From Leptolyngbyaceae cyanobacterium RM1_1_2 (GTDB lineage Bacteria; Cyanobacteriota; Cyanobacteriia; Phormidesmidales; Phormidesmidaceae): 56,693 nucleotides of DNA. Position 1 is the first letter of the stretch. Each line of letters starts with the position of its first letter. Made by a program: the position numbers and the translations under genes. Location of the stretch: the NCBI GenBank assembly GCA_012032345.1, contig JAAUQI010000032.1:1-56693 (forward strand), in the 5' to 3' direction. Below, piece after piece: positions 44,035 through 53,869 of this stretch. Under the pieces are notes generated by a model. The model had not been told where the DNA came from. It did not search any database and was given only the letters and a program-made list of their open reading frames with translations.

Positions 44035-46620
44035 TCATGCGATCGCCGCTGCCGGAGCCAGTACCTGCTTTAATGCTAGCCCTTGCTCAAAAATATCGCT
44101 GATAGCGCACATCTCCCCCGTCTCCGTCATGAACTTATGATCGGCTGTCGCTCGAATCGTGGCCCCAGTATCAAGCTGATACTCAAAAACTTCCTGATTA
44201 CCCCGCTGATGCCACTGAGCAACGGGTTGAATGTAGACAAATCCATTTTGATCGACGCTATAAACGCTGCAGGCAATTTGCCGCTCTACAATCTCTCCGA
44301 TCGCCATTGGCCCGTACTCAGCCGTGAGAATCTGAGTCTCGTAGCTGAGACAATACTGAGCAAAGTTGACCATCTGCTCCCATAGATCCTCGACCACCTT
44401 TTTGGGCACGCCGTTATCCATCGCGCCCTTGATAAAGATGTCGCGGTGCTTGTCCATCTCTGACTGCTTTTTTTTACCCATTGCCCGCCGCAGCAGGTCA
44501 GCCTGACCGAGAGAATAGCCCGCCATATCCTGAGCAATCCGCATGATTTGCTCCTGGAAGACCATAATGCCGTAGGTTTCGTTGAGAATAGGCTGAAGAA
44601 TGCCGTGCTCGTATTGAATTCTTTCGCGTCCGTGCTTGCGGTTAATGAATTTGGGGATCAGTCCGGCGTCGAGGGGGCCAGGGCGGTAAAGAGCCAGCAC
44701 TGAAGAAATATCTTCTAGACCGGAAGGCTTGAGGTCACGCACAATCTGCCGCATCCCAGAAGACTCTAGCTGAAAGATACCGCCGAGATCGCCACTTTCT
44801 AGTAGCTTGTAGGTCTTGGGATCATCCTGGGGTAGGCGATCGAGATCAATGGGAATGTTGTGATGCTGCTGCACTAGATCCACGGTTTTTTGGATCATCG
44901 TCAGGTTTCTCAGCCCCAAAAAGTCCATCTTCAGCAGCCCTAAGGCTTCTACATCCTCCATGTAGTACTGAGTGATCACCTGCCCGTCGTTGTTACGCTG
45001 CAGCGGCACAATTTCGTCCAGAGGATCTTTAGAAATCACCACCCCAGCGGCGTGCATACCAAAGGTTTTATTCGTGCCCTCAATGCGAATAGCCATGTCA
45101 ACCCAGTGGCGCACTTGGGAGTCGTTCTCGTATTTTTCTTTGAACTCGGGAGCGGGAGTGCCCTCAGAGATCATCACCTTCAGCTTGGCGGGCTTGCCTC
45201 GCGCCACCGGAATCAGCTTTGCCATCCGGTCAGACTCCCCGTAGGGAATATCCAGCACCCGCGCCACGTCTTTGAGTACCGCTTTAGAGGTCATGCGGTT
45301 AAAGGTGATAATCTGCGCGACCCGCTCGTCACCGTAGCGACGGGTGACGTATTTGATGACCTCATCGCGGCGATCAATACAAAAGTCGGTATCAATATCG
45401 GGCATTGACTTGCGCTCAGGGTTCAAGAAGCGCTCAAACAGCAGGCCGTGATGCACCGGGTCAATATTGGTAATGCCCATAGCATAGGCCACTAGCGATC
45501 CCGCCGCGCTGCCGCGCCCTGGCCCTACGGGAATGTCGTGATCCCGAGCAAATTTGATATAGTCCCACACCACCAAAAAATAGGTGGCAAAACCCATCTG
45601 AATCATCATCTGGATTTCATATTCCAGGCGATCGCGGTAGATTTGCTCAACCTCAGCGTAGCGCTCAAGCTCAAAGCGCTTGGCCAAGCCAGCTCTAGCC
45701 ACCTCAGCCAGATAGGTTTCGCCCGTGTGCCCGTCAGGCACCGGAAAATCAGGAATGCGCGGCTGGTCTAAAATCCCGGTGTATGCTTCTACCTTGTCGG
45801 CAACTTCCACCGTCGTTAGAATCGAGGCTTCAATCACCTCAGTACTCAGGTGATCGCGGAACAGCAGCCGCATTTCATCGGCGGACTTGAGGTACTCGGT
45901 GCCGCTGTAGCGTAGCCGTTTGTCTTCGGTAATCAGTTTGCCAGTTTGAATACACAGCAGCGCGTCATGAGCCTCGACGTCGTTGCAGGAAATATAGTGA
46001 GAATCGTTGGTACAGATAATCTTGATATTTAGTTCACCAGCGATCTTGACGATTTCTACATTGACAACGCGGTCTTCTGGAGAGCCGTGGTCTTGAATTT
46101 CCAAATAATAGTCATCGCCGAACAGGTCTTGGTACCACTGGGCCACGCGCCGCGCCACGTCCGGGCGACCCTGCATAATTGCCTGGGGTACCTCCCCGCC
46201 CAGGCAGGCGCTGGTGACGATCAGCCCTTCGTGATACTGCTCTAAAAGGTCTTTGTTGATGCAGGGACGCGAAAAAATCCCCTTGCCCTGTACGCCCTGC
46301 AAATGAGAAATTGTCGTCAGCTTGACCAGGTTTTTGTAGCCCTGGGTGTTTTTTGCCAGTACCACCTGATGGTATTTAGGGCGGCGCTGCTGCTGAGTGA
46401 TGTCGCCATTGATGACATACATCTCATTGCCAATTATCGGCTTGACCCCTTTGCTCTGGCAGACCTTGATCAGCTCGATCGCGCCATACATTACCCCGTG
46501 ATCGGTCAGCGCGATCGCAGGCATCTCTAGCTCCACGGCCCGATCAACCAGTTCAGGGAGCTGGCTAGCACCGTCTAAAAGGCTGTAATCGCTGTGAATA
46601 TGAAGGCCAACAAAGGACAT
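44035..46620 (-). CDS. dnaE: DNA polymerase III alpha subunit, N-terminal part, with N-intein (DnaE-N)
   Basis: An 861-residue precursor of the replicative polymerase. It starts with the PHP domain ([25 protein letters not shown]) and goes on through the palm, with catalytic PDIDTDF at residues 407-413, and the fingers. At residue 757 the extein NFAQY is followed by Cys1 of the N-intein ([10 protein letters not shown]), which runs to the stop at 44035. The start MSFVGLHIH at 46620 matches the usual N-terminus; an upstream in-frame ATG at 46638 has an AAGGGA close by and cannot be excluded. The gene is intact. It is followed 33 bp later by the nuclease-like gene and then dnaE-C. Confidence 0.96.
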   Translation of the reverse strand: MSFVGLHIHSDYSLLDGASQLPELVDRAVELEMPAIALTDHGVMYGAIELIKVCQSKGVKPIIGNEMYVINGDITQQQRRPKYHQVVLAKNTQGYKNLVKLTTISHLQGVQGKGIFSRPCINKDLLEQYHEGLIVTSACLGGEVPQAIMQGRPDVARRVAQWYQDLFGDDYYLEIQDHGSPEDRVVNVEIVKIAGELNIKIICTNDSHYISCNDVEAHDALLCIQTGKLITEDKRLRYSGTEYLKSADEMRLLFRDHLSTEVIEASILTTVEVADKVEAYTGILDQPRIPDFPVPDGHTGETYLAEVARAGLAKRFELERYAEVEQIYRDRLEYEIQMMIQMGFATYFLVVWDYIKFARDHDIPVGPGRGSAAGSLVAYAMGITNIDPVHHGLLFERFLNPERKSMPDIDTDFCIDRRDEVIKYVTRRYGDERVAQIITFNRMTSKAVLKDVARVLDIPYGESDRMAKLIPVARGKPAKLKVMISEGTPAPEFKEKYENDSQVRHWVDMAIRIEGTNKTFGMHAAGVVISKDPLDEIVPLQRNNDGQVITQYYMEDVEALGLLKMDFLGLRNLTMIQKTVDLVQQHHNIPIDLDRLPQDDPKTYKLLESGDLGGIFQLESSGMRQIVRDLKPSGLEDISSVLALYRPGPLDAGLIPKFINRKHGRERIQYEHGILQPILNETYGIMVFQEQIMRIAQDMAGYSLGQADLLRRAMGKKKQSEMDKHRDIFIKGAMDNGVPKKVVEDLWEQMVNFAQYCLSYETQILTAEYGPMAIGEIVERQIACSVYSVDQNGFVYIQPVAQWHQRGNQEVFEYQLDTGATIRATADHKFMTETGEMCAISDIFEQGLALKQVLAPAAAIA
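44038..44352 (-). other. N-intein (Int-N) of the split DnaE intein
   Basis: It is 105 residues, close to the 102-123 known for this group. Block A is Cys1-LSYETQIL, block B has the TxxH catalytic motif as TADHKF, and the hallmark sequence [12 protein letters not shown] matches fast-splicing DnaE inteins such as that of Nostoc punctiforme. No endonuclease domain is inserted. The extreme C-terminus (VLAPAAAIA) departs from the usual NLPN-type end and contains a HIP1 site. Confidence 0.95.
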
Positions 46621-46872
46621 AGCTGACTCAACCCGCATGTTCCCTTAGTACAAATTTACTGCCAATCTCGCCTTTTTCCCAAGCAGGTTGCAAGAGGCGG
46701 TTGCTCTTAAGATTAACGGATTCACGCAGGTTTGTACTCTACATCTAGATATTGACGTAATTTTTAACGCTAGATATAGATATTTAGCTTTAGGAAGCTC
46801 TCTGGACTCGTTCCTCAGCAGTCACAGCTTTGCCTTAAAAGATAATCTTTGTCATAGTCCCTAAATTCACAA

Positions 46873-47040
46873 GAGTGGGACTTGCTAATCCAGCTTGCTA
46901 AAGGCAGTAGTAATCGAGAAATTGCTCAGTCGTTACAAATTACGGACGATACCGCAGAAAACTACCTTACTCGAATTTTTAGCAAGCTGGGTGGGCGCGA
47001 TCGCGTTTAAGCTGCCCTTTGGTCACAGAGTCATTTAGCC
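46873..47040 (+). pseudogene. Relic of a LuxR-type helix-turn-helix domain
   Basis: One frame reads EWDLLIQLAKGSSNREIAQSL, then ITDDTAENYLTRIFSKLGGRDRV, the DNA-binding domain of NarL/LuxR response regulators. It then hits TAA (47008-47010), where the family usually continues with TQAALFAQSH; AALWSQSH indeed follows. There is no start or receiver domain upstream. The fragment is therefore dead, or the C-terminal end of a regulator whose remainder was lost. The rest of 46639-47215 holds no other gene I can see. Confidence 0.65.
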
Positions 47041-47215
47041 ACCCTAATCTCAGCAAAATCTCAAAGAGAAGGTCTGTCTCAAAATTGAGTATTAGAAGTA
47101 TGATTTTATACAAAAATAAAAAGTATTCATTCCCTTTCTGGAACTGGTTGGGCCTCTTCTAGAGCTATAGATGCCTGATGAAGATAAAGCTCCTCTGTAT
47201 GTATGAAAGGACACT

Positions 47216-47344
47216 ATGACAGCAGTCTCAAAGCTTGTTAACCTTTTAGTCATGATGGTTTGCCTTCTTGGGGCGATCGCTGTTTTTATAAGCTGTTACG
47301 CAGGTTGTCAATTTGGGTATCTTTTTAAAGGCAGGCAGGGTTAG
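47216..47344 (+). CDS. Possible 42-residue single-helix membrane protein
   Basis: An ATG at 47216 follows GAAAGGACACT (ribosome site AAAGGA, spacing about 5). The frame encodes 42 residues with one hydrophobic helix (residues 7-29), two cysteines beyond it and a basic end (FKGRQG). It resembles small bacterial membrane peptides, but its coding status rests only on the start site and composition. Confidence 0.4.
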   Translation: MTAVSKLVNLLVMMVCLLGAIAVFISCYAGCQFGYLFKGRQG

Positions 47345-47495
47345 TTTAGTAGCTTAAGCTTAGTCTCTGTAATGACTACGCTCGAAAGCTATTTGAGGCT
47401 TAACCACCAGAGGCTATGTTCGTTATTGACCAGACTGCATCTTGAGCAGGCTACACGACAAGCTTATTTGTCAATTTTAGGAAACGCTAGAATCT

Positions 47496-48929
47496 GTGGC
47501 ATCATCCCCTATGACTAGAGCAGGTAAGCCTTCCACACTCTGGGTTACAGCAGAGAGAACCTATCAGTTCCCGTCCATGCTTGGTGAACAATATTGCCTG
47601 TTGTATTTAGAATGGGCTTTCCAGCAGCTAGAGGCTGAAATTTCCCAAGAGCGCCTACAGGCAATGTCACAGCTTATTGTTGAGGCAATGACCGGGCCAA
47701 GCCGATGCTTTCATAGCCTAGAGCACTGCTTTGATGTTGCTCAGACAGGAGATGCAATTGAGGTACTCGCTGCTCTATTCCACGATGTGGTTTATGTCCA
47801 GATCGATGGTGGCATCAGCGCCGAACTCGGTGAAATTTTAGCGCCCTTTATTCAAACGCTGCGGGGGCGACTGGTTGTGCAAGAGCCAGCAGACAATTTT
47901 ACCGATCGCAGCTTCGCGCTGACCATGGCTATTTTTGACGTGCAGCCGGGGCAGCATCTGGCGCTAGAGCAAAACGAGTTTCTCAGCGCGCTAGTCGCAG
48001 CAAACCAGCTGCAATCAGTTTTAGGCTGGCCACAGATAGCCGAGGTTATTGCTTGTATTGAAGCTACAATTCCCTTTCGCCCACCGACTTCAGTGGGGCT
48101 GCAGCCAAGTGAAGTTCTCTACCGCAAACTGTCGTTAGCCAATGCTCGCTTTCAGCTAGGCTGGAGCGAAACGAACTTAGTCCGGGCTGTGCAGCGGGCA
48201 GTGCGCGTTGCAAACCGAGATGTTGAAAACTTTTCAGACTTACAGGCCGCTGACTTTCTTAGCAATACCTGGAATTTGCTACCGGAAGCCAATGCTTACT
48301 TGAGAAATGCCTCGACCTACACCATACAGCAGTATCGTCATGCTCTAGAAAAGACGACAAGCTTCATGTACTATCTCAATGCATCTCTGGTGTTCCGGCA
48401 GTTTCAGGGGGAACCCAGCTCATCTGATTATTTTGATCTGCTGCAGCGAGCTAACAAAAATCTGGTTGTGGCTCGTCTCTATCTGAATACAAAGCTTTTG
48501 GCGATCGCAATTTTAGAGGCACTCTCCCATCGCCTAGAGACAATGATTCCGCTGGGCTGCTTAGGTCAGGTGGGTTTTTCTGAGATTGCTAATCAAGTGA
48601 TACGTCAGCAGACTCTGTTGACTTCTGATGTACCCTATCAACCTCGCAACCCGGTTGAGCGAGAGGTTTGGGAGCTTTTAGAAGTGGGTCGAGCACAGGA
48701 ATCAGGATTTGATATCAAAAACTCGCCGCTGGCAGCTTTTTTCCTGAAACATCTGGGAATGGAGCGGGTGGTTGCTCGTGTGGATCGAGCTAAGGCTTTT
48801 TTTCAGGACAAAATTACGGCTGAAGAGTTTCTGGCTGAATGCGATGTCTGGATGATTGAGCTGGTGCAGACTGTTCTTGTCGAGGCAATCAAAGCTGGCA
48901 AAGACGAGCGCAACCTGCTGGGTCAGTAG
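47496..48929 (+). CDS. HD-domain protein of unknown function
   Basis: The 477-residue protein carries an HD-superfamily metal site in its N-terminal part: His73 and His77 (CFHSLEHCF), then His96-Asp97 (LFHDVVY). A Asp further on would complete a metal-dependent phosphohydrolase site. The remainder is helical and lacks other known motifs; it is longer than a stand-alone HD domain. Such proteins often hydrolyse nucleotides or act as regulators. I recall similar long HD proteins in cyanobacteria without known function. No membrane segment. Start codon ATG versus a later ATG at 47511 is uncertain. Confidence 0.75.
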   Translation: MASSPMTRAGKPSTLWVTAERTYQFPSMLGEQYCLLYLEWAFQQLEAEISQERLQAMSQLIVEAMTGPSRCFHSLEHCFDVAQTGDAIEVLAALFHDVVYVQIDGGISAELGEILAPFIQTLRGRLVVQEPADNFTDRSFALTMAIFDVQPGQHLALEQNEFLSALVAANQLQSVLGWPQIAEVIACIEATIPFRPPTSVGLQPSEVLYRKLSLANARFQLGWSETNLVRAVQRAVRVANRDVENFSDLQAADFLSNTWNLLPEANAYLRNASTYTIQQYRHALEKTTSFMYYLNASLVFRQFQGEPSSSDYFDLLQRANKNLVVARLYLNTKLLAIAILEALSHRLETMIPLGCLGQVGFSEIANQVIRQQTLLTSDVPYQPRNPVEREVWELLEVGRAQESGFDIKNSPLAAFFLKHLGMERVVARVDRAKAFFQDKITAEEFLAECDVWMIELVQTVLVEAIKAGKDERNLLGQ

Positions 48930-49167
48930 TGGGATCCGCCTGCGGTAATCTCTCTGAGTAGAGGATTGCTCAAGACCAGGTAAAGGGAGAGCTACAGTCT
49001 ATATCTACAATACCTACACTAGGCGATCGCCACAATAAAGCCAGCAAAACTGTCTTCAAATTGTCGAGCTGTATCGCGGTTTAGACACTTAATCAGTAAC
49101 GGGTATCAGTCCTGACTTGATCTGCTGTACCTTGAAGTCGCCCAGCGGAACGAGCCAGTACAGCCTC

Positions 49168-49211
49168 AAGCCCAGAAAGACTCAACAAAAAAGTTTTGTC
49201 TCTCTGGGCTT
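49168..49211. terminator. Hairpin between convergent genes, possible bidirectional terminator
   Basis: AAGCCCAGA-A-AGAC at 49168-49181 pairs with GTCT-CTCTGGGCTT at 49198-49211, with one mismatch. It is followed on the plus strand by TATTCT. It lies 46 bp after the end of the GH13 gene (minus) and about 240 bp after the HD gene (plus). The spacer 48930-49167 holds nothing else clear. Confidence 0.55.
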
Positions 49212-49256
49212 TATTCTAAATCGTTTAGGTCAAGCCTTTACCGCTACCGTAAGCGG

Positions 49257-50909
49257 CTACTGCCAAACGTAGACCTTAGCTTCAAACTCAGCTAAATCAG
49301 TGGTCAAATGACCGTCTTGCACCTCTACGTCATAGTTTCCCGTCCATTCATGCCAGGTACCATCGGCGGGAAAGTTGGGGAAGGTGTAGTCAGACAAAAA
49401 GTTATCTGAGAAGTTAACCACTACGGCTACCCGTGAACCTTCGTCGTTCCAGCGAGTATAGGCAAAAATACGGCCTTCCGGGTCTTCGTGGAAAAACTCA
49501 ATATTTTCACCATACAGCGCGTGATTCTGCTTGCGTAGGGCGATCAAGCCCTTGTAGTACTCAAGCAGATTGCGGTTAGAGTCGTTTTTAAGCAGCGTCC
49601 AGTCAATTTTATTTGGCTCAATAGTTTTGTGCTTATATTCGCCAAACTCCTCTCCCATCCACAGCATTGGCAGCCCTACCGCCGTCATCAGCAAAACCGC
49701 ACCCAGCCTAGCCCGCTTAAAGGCAGCGTCGTCCAAAATTTGGCGATCGCCCAGTTCAGCCAGCAAATGATCATGGTCGTGATTGCTGAGAAAGTTAACC
49801 ACATTCACCGCCCCGGTATAGCCCTGACGGCGGCAGTCCAGCACATCCTTGAGCTTCTCTAAGTCAAACTGATCGTCACAGAGCTGGTCGCGCAGCGTGA
49901 AGTAAAAACTGTAGTGCCATACCCCATCCATTGGCCCGTCTACGCCAGTCACACCCGGATTATCGGGCAGATACTCAGCGACATTATAAAACGGCTTGGG
50001 GCCAGACCAGGTTTCAGCTTGTGAGACGACCCAGCCCAGGAAGTCAAAGTTACCAATTTGCTTAGCAGCATCAAAGCGAATACCGTCAGTGTGGTACTCC
50101 TCAATCCAAAAGCGAATGGCATCGCCAGAAAACTGACGGGCCGGAAAGCGATCGTAATTTTCATCGTAGAATTCGTAGTTGAATTCTGGCCCCCAGTTGT
50201 ATTCTTCGTCTTTGGGGGAGTGATGATACCAGTAGTCGTGGTCGATTTGGGTCAGGGGACATTCAGACTCAGAGTGGTTGTAGATGCCATCCATCAGGAC
50301 GCGAATGCCGCGCCCATGACACTCGTCAATCAGTTTCTTTAGCTCGTCTGTGCTGCCATAGCTAGACTCCGGGGCAAAAAAGTAGCGGGGATTGTAGCCC
50401 CAGCTATAGTCACCCGGATATTCTTTGATCGGCATCAGCTCGATGGCTGTAATTCCCAACTCGCAGAGGTAGTCTAGCTTCTCAACTACGTGCTTGTAGC
50501 ACCCTCTGGGATAGGGATCATCCTCGCCGCCGGAGAAGTCCCCTACATGCATTTCATAAATAATTAGCTGATGATCGGGAGGCAATGGGTTTTCATCATG
50601 CTGCCACGCATAAGTATCGACGATCCGCTCTCCGTCTTTAAGCCGAACAACTCCGTTCTGACTAGCATTATCAATATCGGTCGCATAGGGATCGGTAATC
50701 GTTACCCATTCATCATCCTCAAAAAACCAGCTTTTGGACTGCACCCGAAATTTGTACTGATAAGTGCCGTCCTCAAGATTGACCTGGGTGCGAAAATAAC
50801 CGCCCTCTCCTTTTTCCATAGGAATTTCTTCCCAATCGGAGAAAGATCCCGTTAGAGCCGCAGCCTTGTTATAGGGGGCCAGCAGTTTGAACTCAATAGA
50901 ATTAGCCAA
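49257..50909 (-). CDS. GH13 alpha-amylase-family glucan enzyme with N-terminal CBM48-like domain
   Basis: The 550-residue protein has an N-terminal starch-binding, early-set domain (FKLLAPYNKAAALTGSFSDWEEIPM) and a GH13 barrel: region I VLMDGIYNH, region II DGIRFDAAKQ (nucleophile Asp), region III FYNVAEYLPD (acid Glu) and region IV FLSNHDHDHLL (stabilising Asp). A C-terminal beta domain follows. The overall pattern (WGYNPRYFFAPESSYG) resembles branching or maltooligosyltrehalose-type enzymes. The start is taken as TTG at 50909, giving ANSIEFKLLAPYN, with GGGAGA five bases upstream; the longer frame to 50954 has no such site. Likely role is glycogen or trehalose metabolism. Confidence 0.85.
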   Translation of the reverse strand: MANSIEFKLLAPYNKAAALTGSFSDWEEIPMEKGEGGYFRTQVNLEDGTYQYKFRVQSKSWFFEDDEWVTITDPYATDIDNASQNGVVRLKDGERIVDTYAWQHDENPLPPDHQLIIYEMHVGDFSGGEDDPYPRGCYKHVVEKLDYLCELGITAIELMPIKEYPGDYSWGYNPRYFFAPESSYGSTDELKKLIDECHGRGIRVLMDGIYNHSESECPLTQIDHDYWYHHSPKDEEYNWGPEFNYEFYDENYDRFPARQFSGDAIRFWIEEYHTDGIRFDAAKQIGNFDFLGWVVSQAETWSGPKPFYNVAEYLPDNPGVTGVDGPMDGVWHYSFYFTLRDQLCDDQFDLEKLKDVLDCRRQGYTGAVNVVNFLSNHDHDHLLAELGDRQILDDAAFKRARLGAVLLMTAVGLPMLWMGEEFGEYKHKTIEPNKIDWTLLKNDSNRNLLEYYKGLIALRKQNHALYGENIEFFHEDPEGRIFAYTRWNDEGSRVAVVVNFSDNFLSDYTFPNFPADGTWHEWTGNYDVEVQDGHLTTDLAEFEAKVYVWQ

Positions 50910-50954
50910 AATGTTCTCCCAGCAACGATGAAGGTTATCCCATACCTGATGCAA

Positions 50955-51352
50955 TTTGCAGCAGCGCTATAAGTGCGATCGCAATCGCAACCTGACTGCC
51001 ACTGCCGTCAGTGAAAAAGCTTAACTAAACCAAGCTGTAGAAATTCGTCAACTCGGGCAAAAACTCATACAGGCCACCTTGCAAAGAATGCAGCCAAAAG
51101 CTGCTTTGCCACGAATGAGCAGGTCAAGGGGCAGAGAGTTGTTCAAAGATTAGACCAAGTATCCAAAAAATAATTCTGACCTGGCATCTAACTCTTGATA
51201 GAGAGACTAAGAATTAAATCTTTTGGCAAATCACCCTGTTATTTTTGAGGCAGATGAGACAGCAATCGTTTCAGTAGCGCGATCGCAGGGCAGTTGATGG
51301 GGTTGATAATGGAAGTCGTACACTAGGCGATCGCCGCTGCCAGCGACCCTGC
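50955..51352. other. Divergent spacer without a recognised gene
   Basis: The stretch separates the GH13 gene (minus) and the MscS gene (plus) and must carry both promoters. It holds HIP1 or near-HIP1 sites around 50977, 51281 and 51328. No open frame, RNA gene or strong stem was found. Confidence 0.45.
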
Positions 51353-52990
51353 ATGAAACGCAAACGCTTTTGGATATTTTTAGCCAGTCTTGGCCTGCTG
51401 TTTTTCAGCTTGTCTGCCCTGGCTCAAGAGCCGCTGATTGATATCAACCTGCCGACACTGACCCAAAGTGTCGAAGATCCGGCCATTCAAATTGAGGTGG
51501 CCTGCGCACGGTTAGACGGCTACTGCCCCTTTAGGGTTGCCGCGCCGCGCTCAGATCTGCTGGGGCGAGTCAGCGCCATCGAAACGGTTTTGCGGCAGGT
51601 ACGCGATCGCTATATTCAAGTCCCTGATCCAGATTTGCAGAGCGAAATTCGGCTGCAGTCAGAAGCCACTACCCCAGAAGCTGAACCACCTGCAGAGGGA
51701 ACATCGCGCAGAGCACCTGAAATCTATTTGGGAGTGAGTCCTGATCCGCTGGTGCGCTTAATGAGCGTGACGCGCTTAGATGCGGATCTGCGGGGTGTAG
51801 ATGTAGAAACTGCGGCAGAAATGATTTCGCAGCGGATTGAGGAGAGTTTGGGGCGATCGCGCTGGGAGCGTCGGCCTGTTTATGTGGTGCAGCAGCTAGT
51901 TCTCAGCAGCCTAGTGGGGCTGAGCTGGCTTATTTTCAACTGGGTACTGATCCGTTGGGAAAAACGGCTGCGTCGTCAAAAAGCCGAACTTGCTGGATCT
52001 CCGTTTTCCCTCAGCCTGCCGTTTCTAACCTGGCTGAATCAGCGACAGCAGTGGAACTTTACTGAAGCGCAACTGCGGGTTTTTCAACTGTTGCAGGGAG
52101 CGCTAGGCATAGGCGGAGCGTTGTTTATTCTCAGCCGCTTTCCTCAAACTCGAATTTTGCAGGTGCGGATTGTGGAGAGCCTGGAGATTCCTGTCAAGAT
52201 TGGCATTGTGGCTTTGGCAACCTACGTAGCCATACGCCTTAGCTACGTGCTGATTGGGCGCTTGAGTTCGGCTATTGCCAGCGAAGGTGCCCTGACGCCC
52301 GAAGTCAATCGACGGCTGCGGCTGCGGATTAATACTATTTCTAGAGTCATTCGCGGGATGGTGACGCTGGCCTGTATTGCTATTGGTAGCTTAGTGACGC
52401 TATCAGCCATAGGTATTAACACGGTACCGCTGATTGCTGGGGCCAGTGTTATAGGCGTAGCGCTCTCTCTGGCAGCCCAAGATTTGATCAAAGACACGTT
52501 TAACGGTTTTTTTATCATTCTCGAAGACCAGTACGCAGTCGGTGATGTAGTCACCATCCAGGGAATTCGGGGCCTGGTAGAAAACATGAATCTGCGCATT
52601 ACCCAACTGCGTGACGATCAAGGCTGCCTGGTTTCGATTCCCAACAGCGAGATTCGTCTGATTGCCAACCATTCCAGCCACTGGGCGCGGGCAGACTTGT
52701 CAATTCCCGTTGGCTACGACAGCAACGCTGACCAGGTGATAAACCTGATTCAAACGGTAGCCCACGCCATGAGCCAGGATCCGCAGTGGCAGGAGGCCAT
52801 TTTGATGCCGCCGGAGGTTTTAGGCATCGAAGAGTTTGACGAACGGGGGCTGATGATTCGAGTTTGGATTAAGACCCAGCCGCTGAAGCAGTGGGTCGTA
52901 GCCCGAGAGTTTCGGCGGCGGCTGAAGGGAGCCTTGGATCAGGCGGATATTGACATTCCGGCCCATATCGACTTTAAGACTAGCCGTTAG
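51353..52990 (+). CDS. Mechanosensitive ion channel of the MscS family
   Basis: The 545-residue protein has a signal peptide (about 1-24), a periplasmic N-terminal domain (to about 175), three to five membrane helices, and the MscS pore helix and beta domain: LIAGASVIGVALSLAAQDLIKDTFNGFFIILEDQYAVGDVV. The Gly/Ala-rich helix is the pore-lining TM3. A C-terminal alpha/beta domain follows (ARADLSIPVGYD). It should open on membrane tension to release osmolytes during hypo-osmotic shock. The N-terminal extension and signal peptide mark it as a larger YnaI/YbdG-like or plant-like variant. Confidence 0.92.
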   Translation: MKRKRFWIFLASLGLLFFSLSALAQEPLIDINLPTLTQSVEDPAIQIEVACARLDGYCPFRVAAPRSDLLGRVSAIETVLRQVRDRYIQVPDPDLQSEIRLQSEATTPEAEPPAEGTSRRAPEIYLGVSPDPLVRLMSVTRLDADLRGVDVETAAEMISQRIEESLGRSRWERRPVYVVQQLVLSSLVGLSWLIFNWVLIRWEKRLRRQKAELAGSPFSLSLPFLTWLNQRQQWNFTEAQLRVFQLLQGALGIGGALFILSRFPQTRILQVRIVESLEIPVKIGIVALATYVAIRLSYVLIGRLSSAIASEGALTPEVNRRLRLRINTISRVIRGMVTLACIAIGSLVTLSAIGINTVPLIAGASVIGVALSLAAQDLIKDTFNGFFIILEDQYAVGDVVTIQGIRGLVENMNLRITQLRDDQGCLVSIPNSEIRLIANHSSHWARADLSIPVGYDSNADQVINLIQTVAHAMSQDPQWQEAILMPPEVLGIEEFDERGLMIRVWIKTQPLKQWVVAREFRRRLKGALDQADIDIPAHIDFKTSR

Positions 52991-53073
52991 AAAACAAATC
53001 ATTAAAAAAGCTATCTGCTTCTCTCCACGGGCATAAATTACAGCTATCTTGGGCGTGATCGTTTCTAACCAAT

Positions 53074-53844
53074 ATGATTTTCAATCTTGCCAATCTGCCT
53101 TACTGGATATTTTTGGGGACGGGCATTCTGCTGTTCCTGTTCGTAATTTTGTCGGGCGGGGGGGATGATGACCTTGAGATTGATACAGACGTTGATGTAG
53201 ATGTAGATGTAGATGTAGATGTAGATGTAGATGTAGATGCCGATCTTGACCTCGACGCCGACGTAGAGGCAGGTAGCGGCAGTGCCCCCGTTGATCTAGA
53301 CGCCGACGCCGATGGCGATCTCAGCTTTGGGCAGGTACTTGCCTGGTTTGGCATTGGCCGTGCGCCGATTATTCTGCTGCTGGCGCTAGATTTTAGCGTC
53401 TGGGGGCTGAGCGGCTGGCTCTTGAACGTGGCGATCGCTGAAGTTACAGGTCAGCTACCATCGAGTTTTTTAGCCGGGGTGGTGCTGGTGCTGTCGCTCG
53501 CGATCGCTCTGATCTTAGGCGGTTTGGCCGCGCGTCCGATTGGCAAAGTGTTTGCCAGCTTCAGCGAAGACGCGAGCGAAGATCGACTAATTGGCTGTGT
53601 CGGTCGCGTGGTGTCTGCGGCGCTGCCCTTTGAAAACTCCAGCAAAATCGGCCAGGTAGACGTGATTGATTCGGCTCGTAACTTAGTTACGGTTAGCGCG
53701 GTCATGCCTGACTGGGCCAGTATTACCGTGCGCAGAGGGGCAGACGTGATCGTAATTGAGCGCACCCCGCGCAGTTACTTAGTTATTGCCAAAGACAGCC
53801 TCGACCAGGAACGCTGGCTTTCTGGCAGCTCGCAACAGCCCTAA
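53074..53844 (+). CDS. OB-fold (YqiJ/NfeD-like) membrane protein with Asp-Val repeat
   Basis: The 256-residue protein has an N-terminal membrane helix (about 6-26), an extremely acidic stretch of Asp-Val and Asp-Ala/Leu repeats (about 30-85), two further helices (about 95-125 and 135-155) and a C-terminal OB-fold (RLIGCVGRVVSAALPF ... GADVIVIER). This is the layout of YqiJ, which pairs with the flotillin YqiK, and a flotillin-family gene follows 131 bp downstream. Together they would organise membrane microdomains. The repeat is encoded by a (GATGTA) array; such polyacidic loops may bind divalent cations (inference). Confidence 0.85.
   Translation: MIFNLANLPYWIFLGTGILLFLFVILSGGGDDDLEIDTDVDVDVDVDVDVDVDVDADLDLDADVEAGSGSAPVDLDADADGDLSFGQVLAWFGIGRAPIILLLALDFSVWGLSGWLLNVAIAEVTGQLPSSFLAGVVLVLSLAIALILGGLAARPIGKVFASFSEDASEDRLIGCVGRVVSAALPFENSSKIGQVDVIDSARNLVTVSAVMPDWASITVRRGADVIVIERTPRSYLVIAKDSLDQERWLSGSSQQP
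53194..53235 (+). repeat. Hexanucleotide microsatellite (GATGTA)7
   Basis: Seven perfect GATGTA units lie inside the YqiJ-like gene and encode (Asp-Val)7, extended by a preceding GACGTT. Because the unit is six bases, gain or loss would change repeat length without breaking the frame. Confidence 0.95.
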
Positions 53845-53869
53845 TGCAAAGTCACCGCTTAGTTTAGGG

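Noticed and set aside
44038-44352. Homing endonuclease domain inside the intein
   Set aside because: The N-intein is a minimal 105 residues and no LAGLIDADG or HNH motif lies between the splicing blocks; the only nuclease-like sequence is the separate gene.
41887-46620. Gene break in dnaE as a pseudogene or sequencing error
   Set aside because: Both parts end and begin exactly with intact split-intein halves and an independent ribosome site, so this is a functional split gene.
46639-47215. tRNA or other RNA gene near dnaE
   Set aside because: No cloverleaf or T-loop signature was found; the only clear content is the LuxR relic.
53100-53354. Minus-strand Ser/Thr-rich open frame
   Set aside because: It is the antisense of the GATGTA repeat in the YqiJ-like gene; its composition follows from the repeat.
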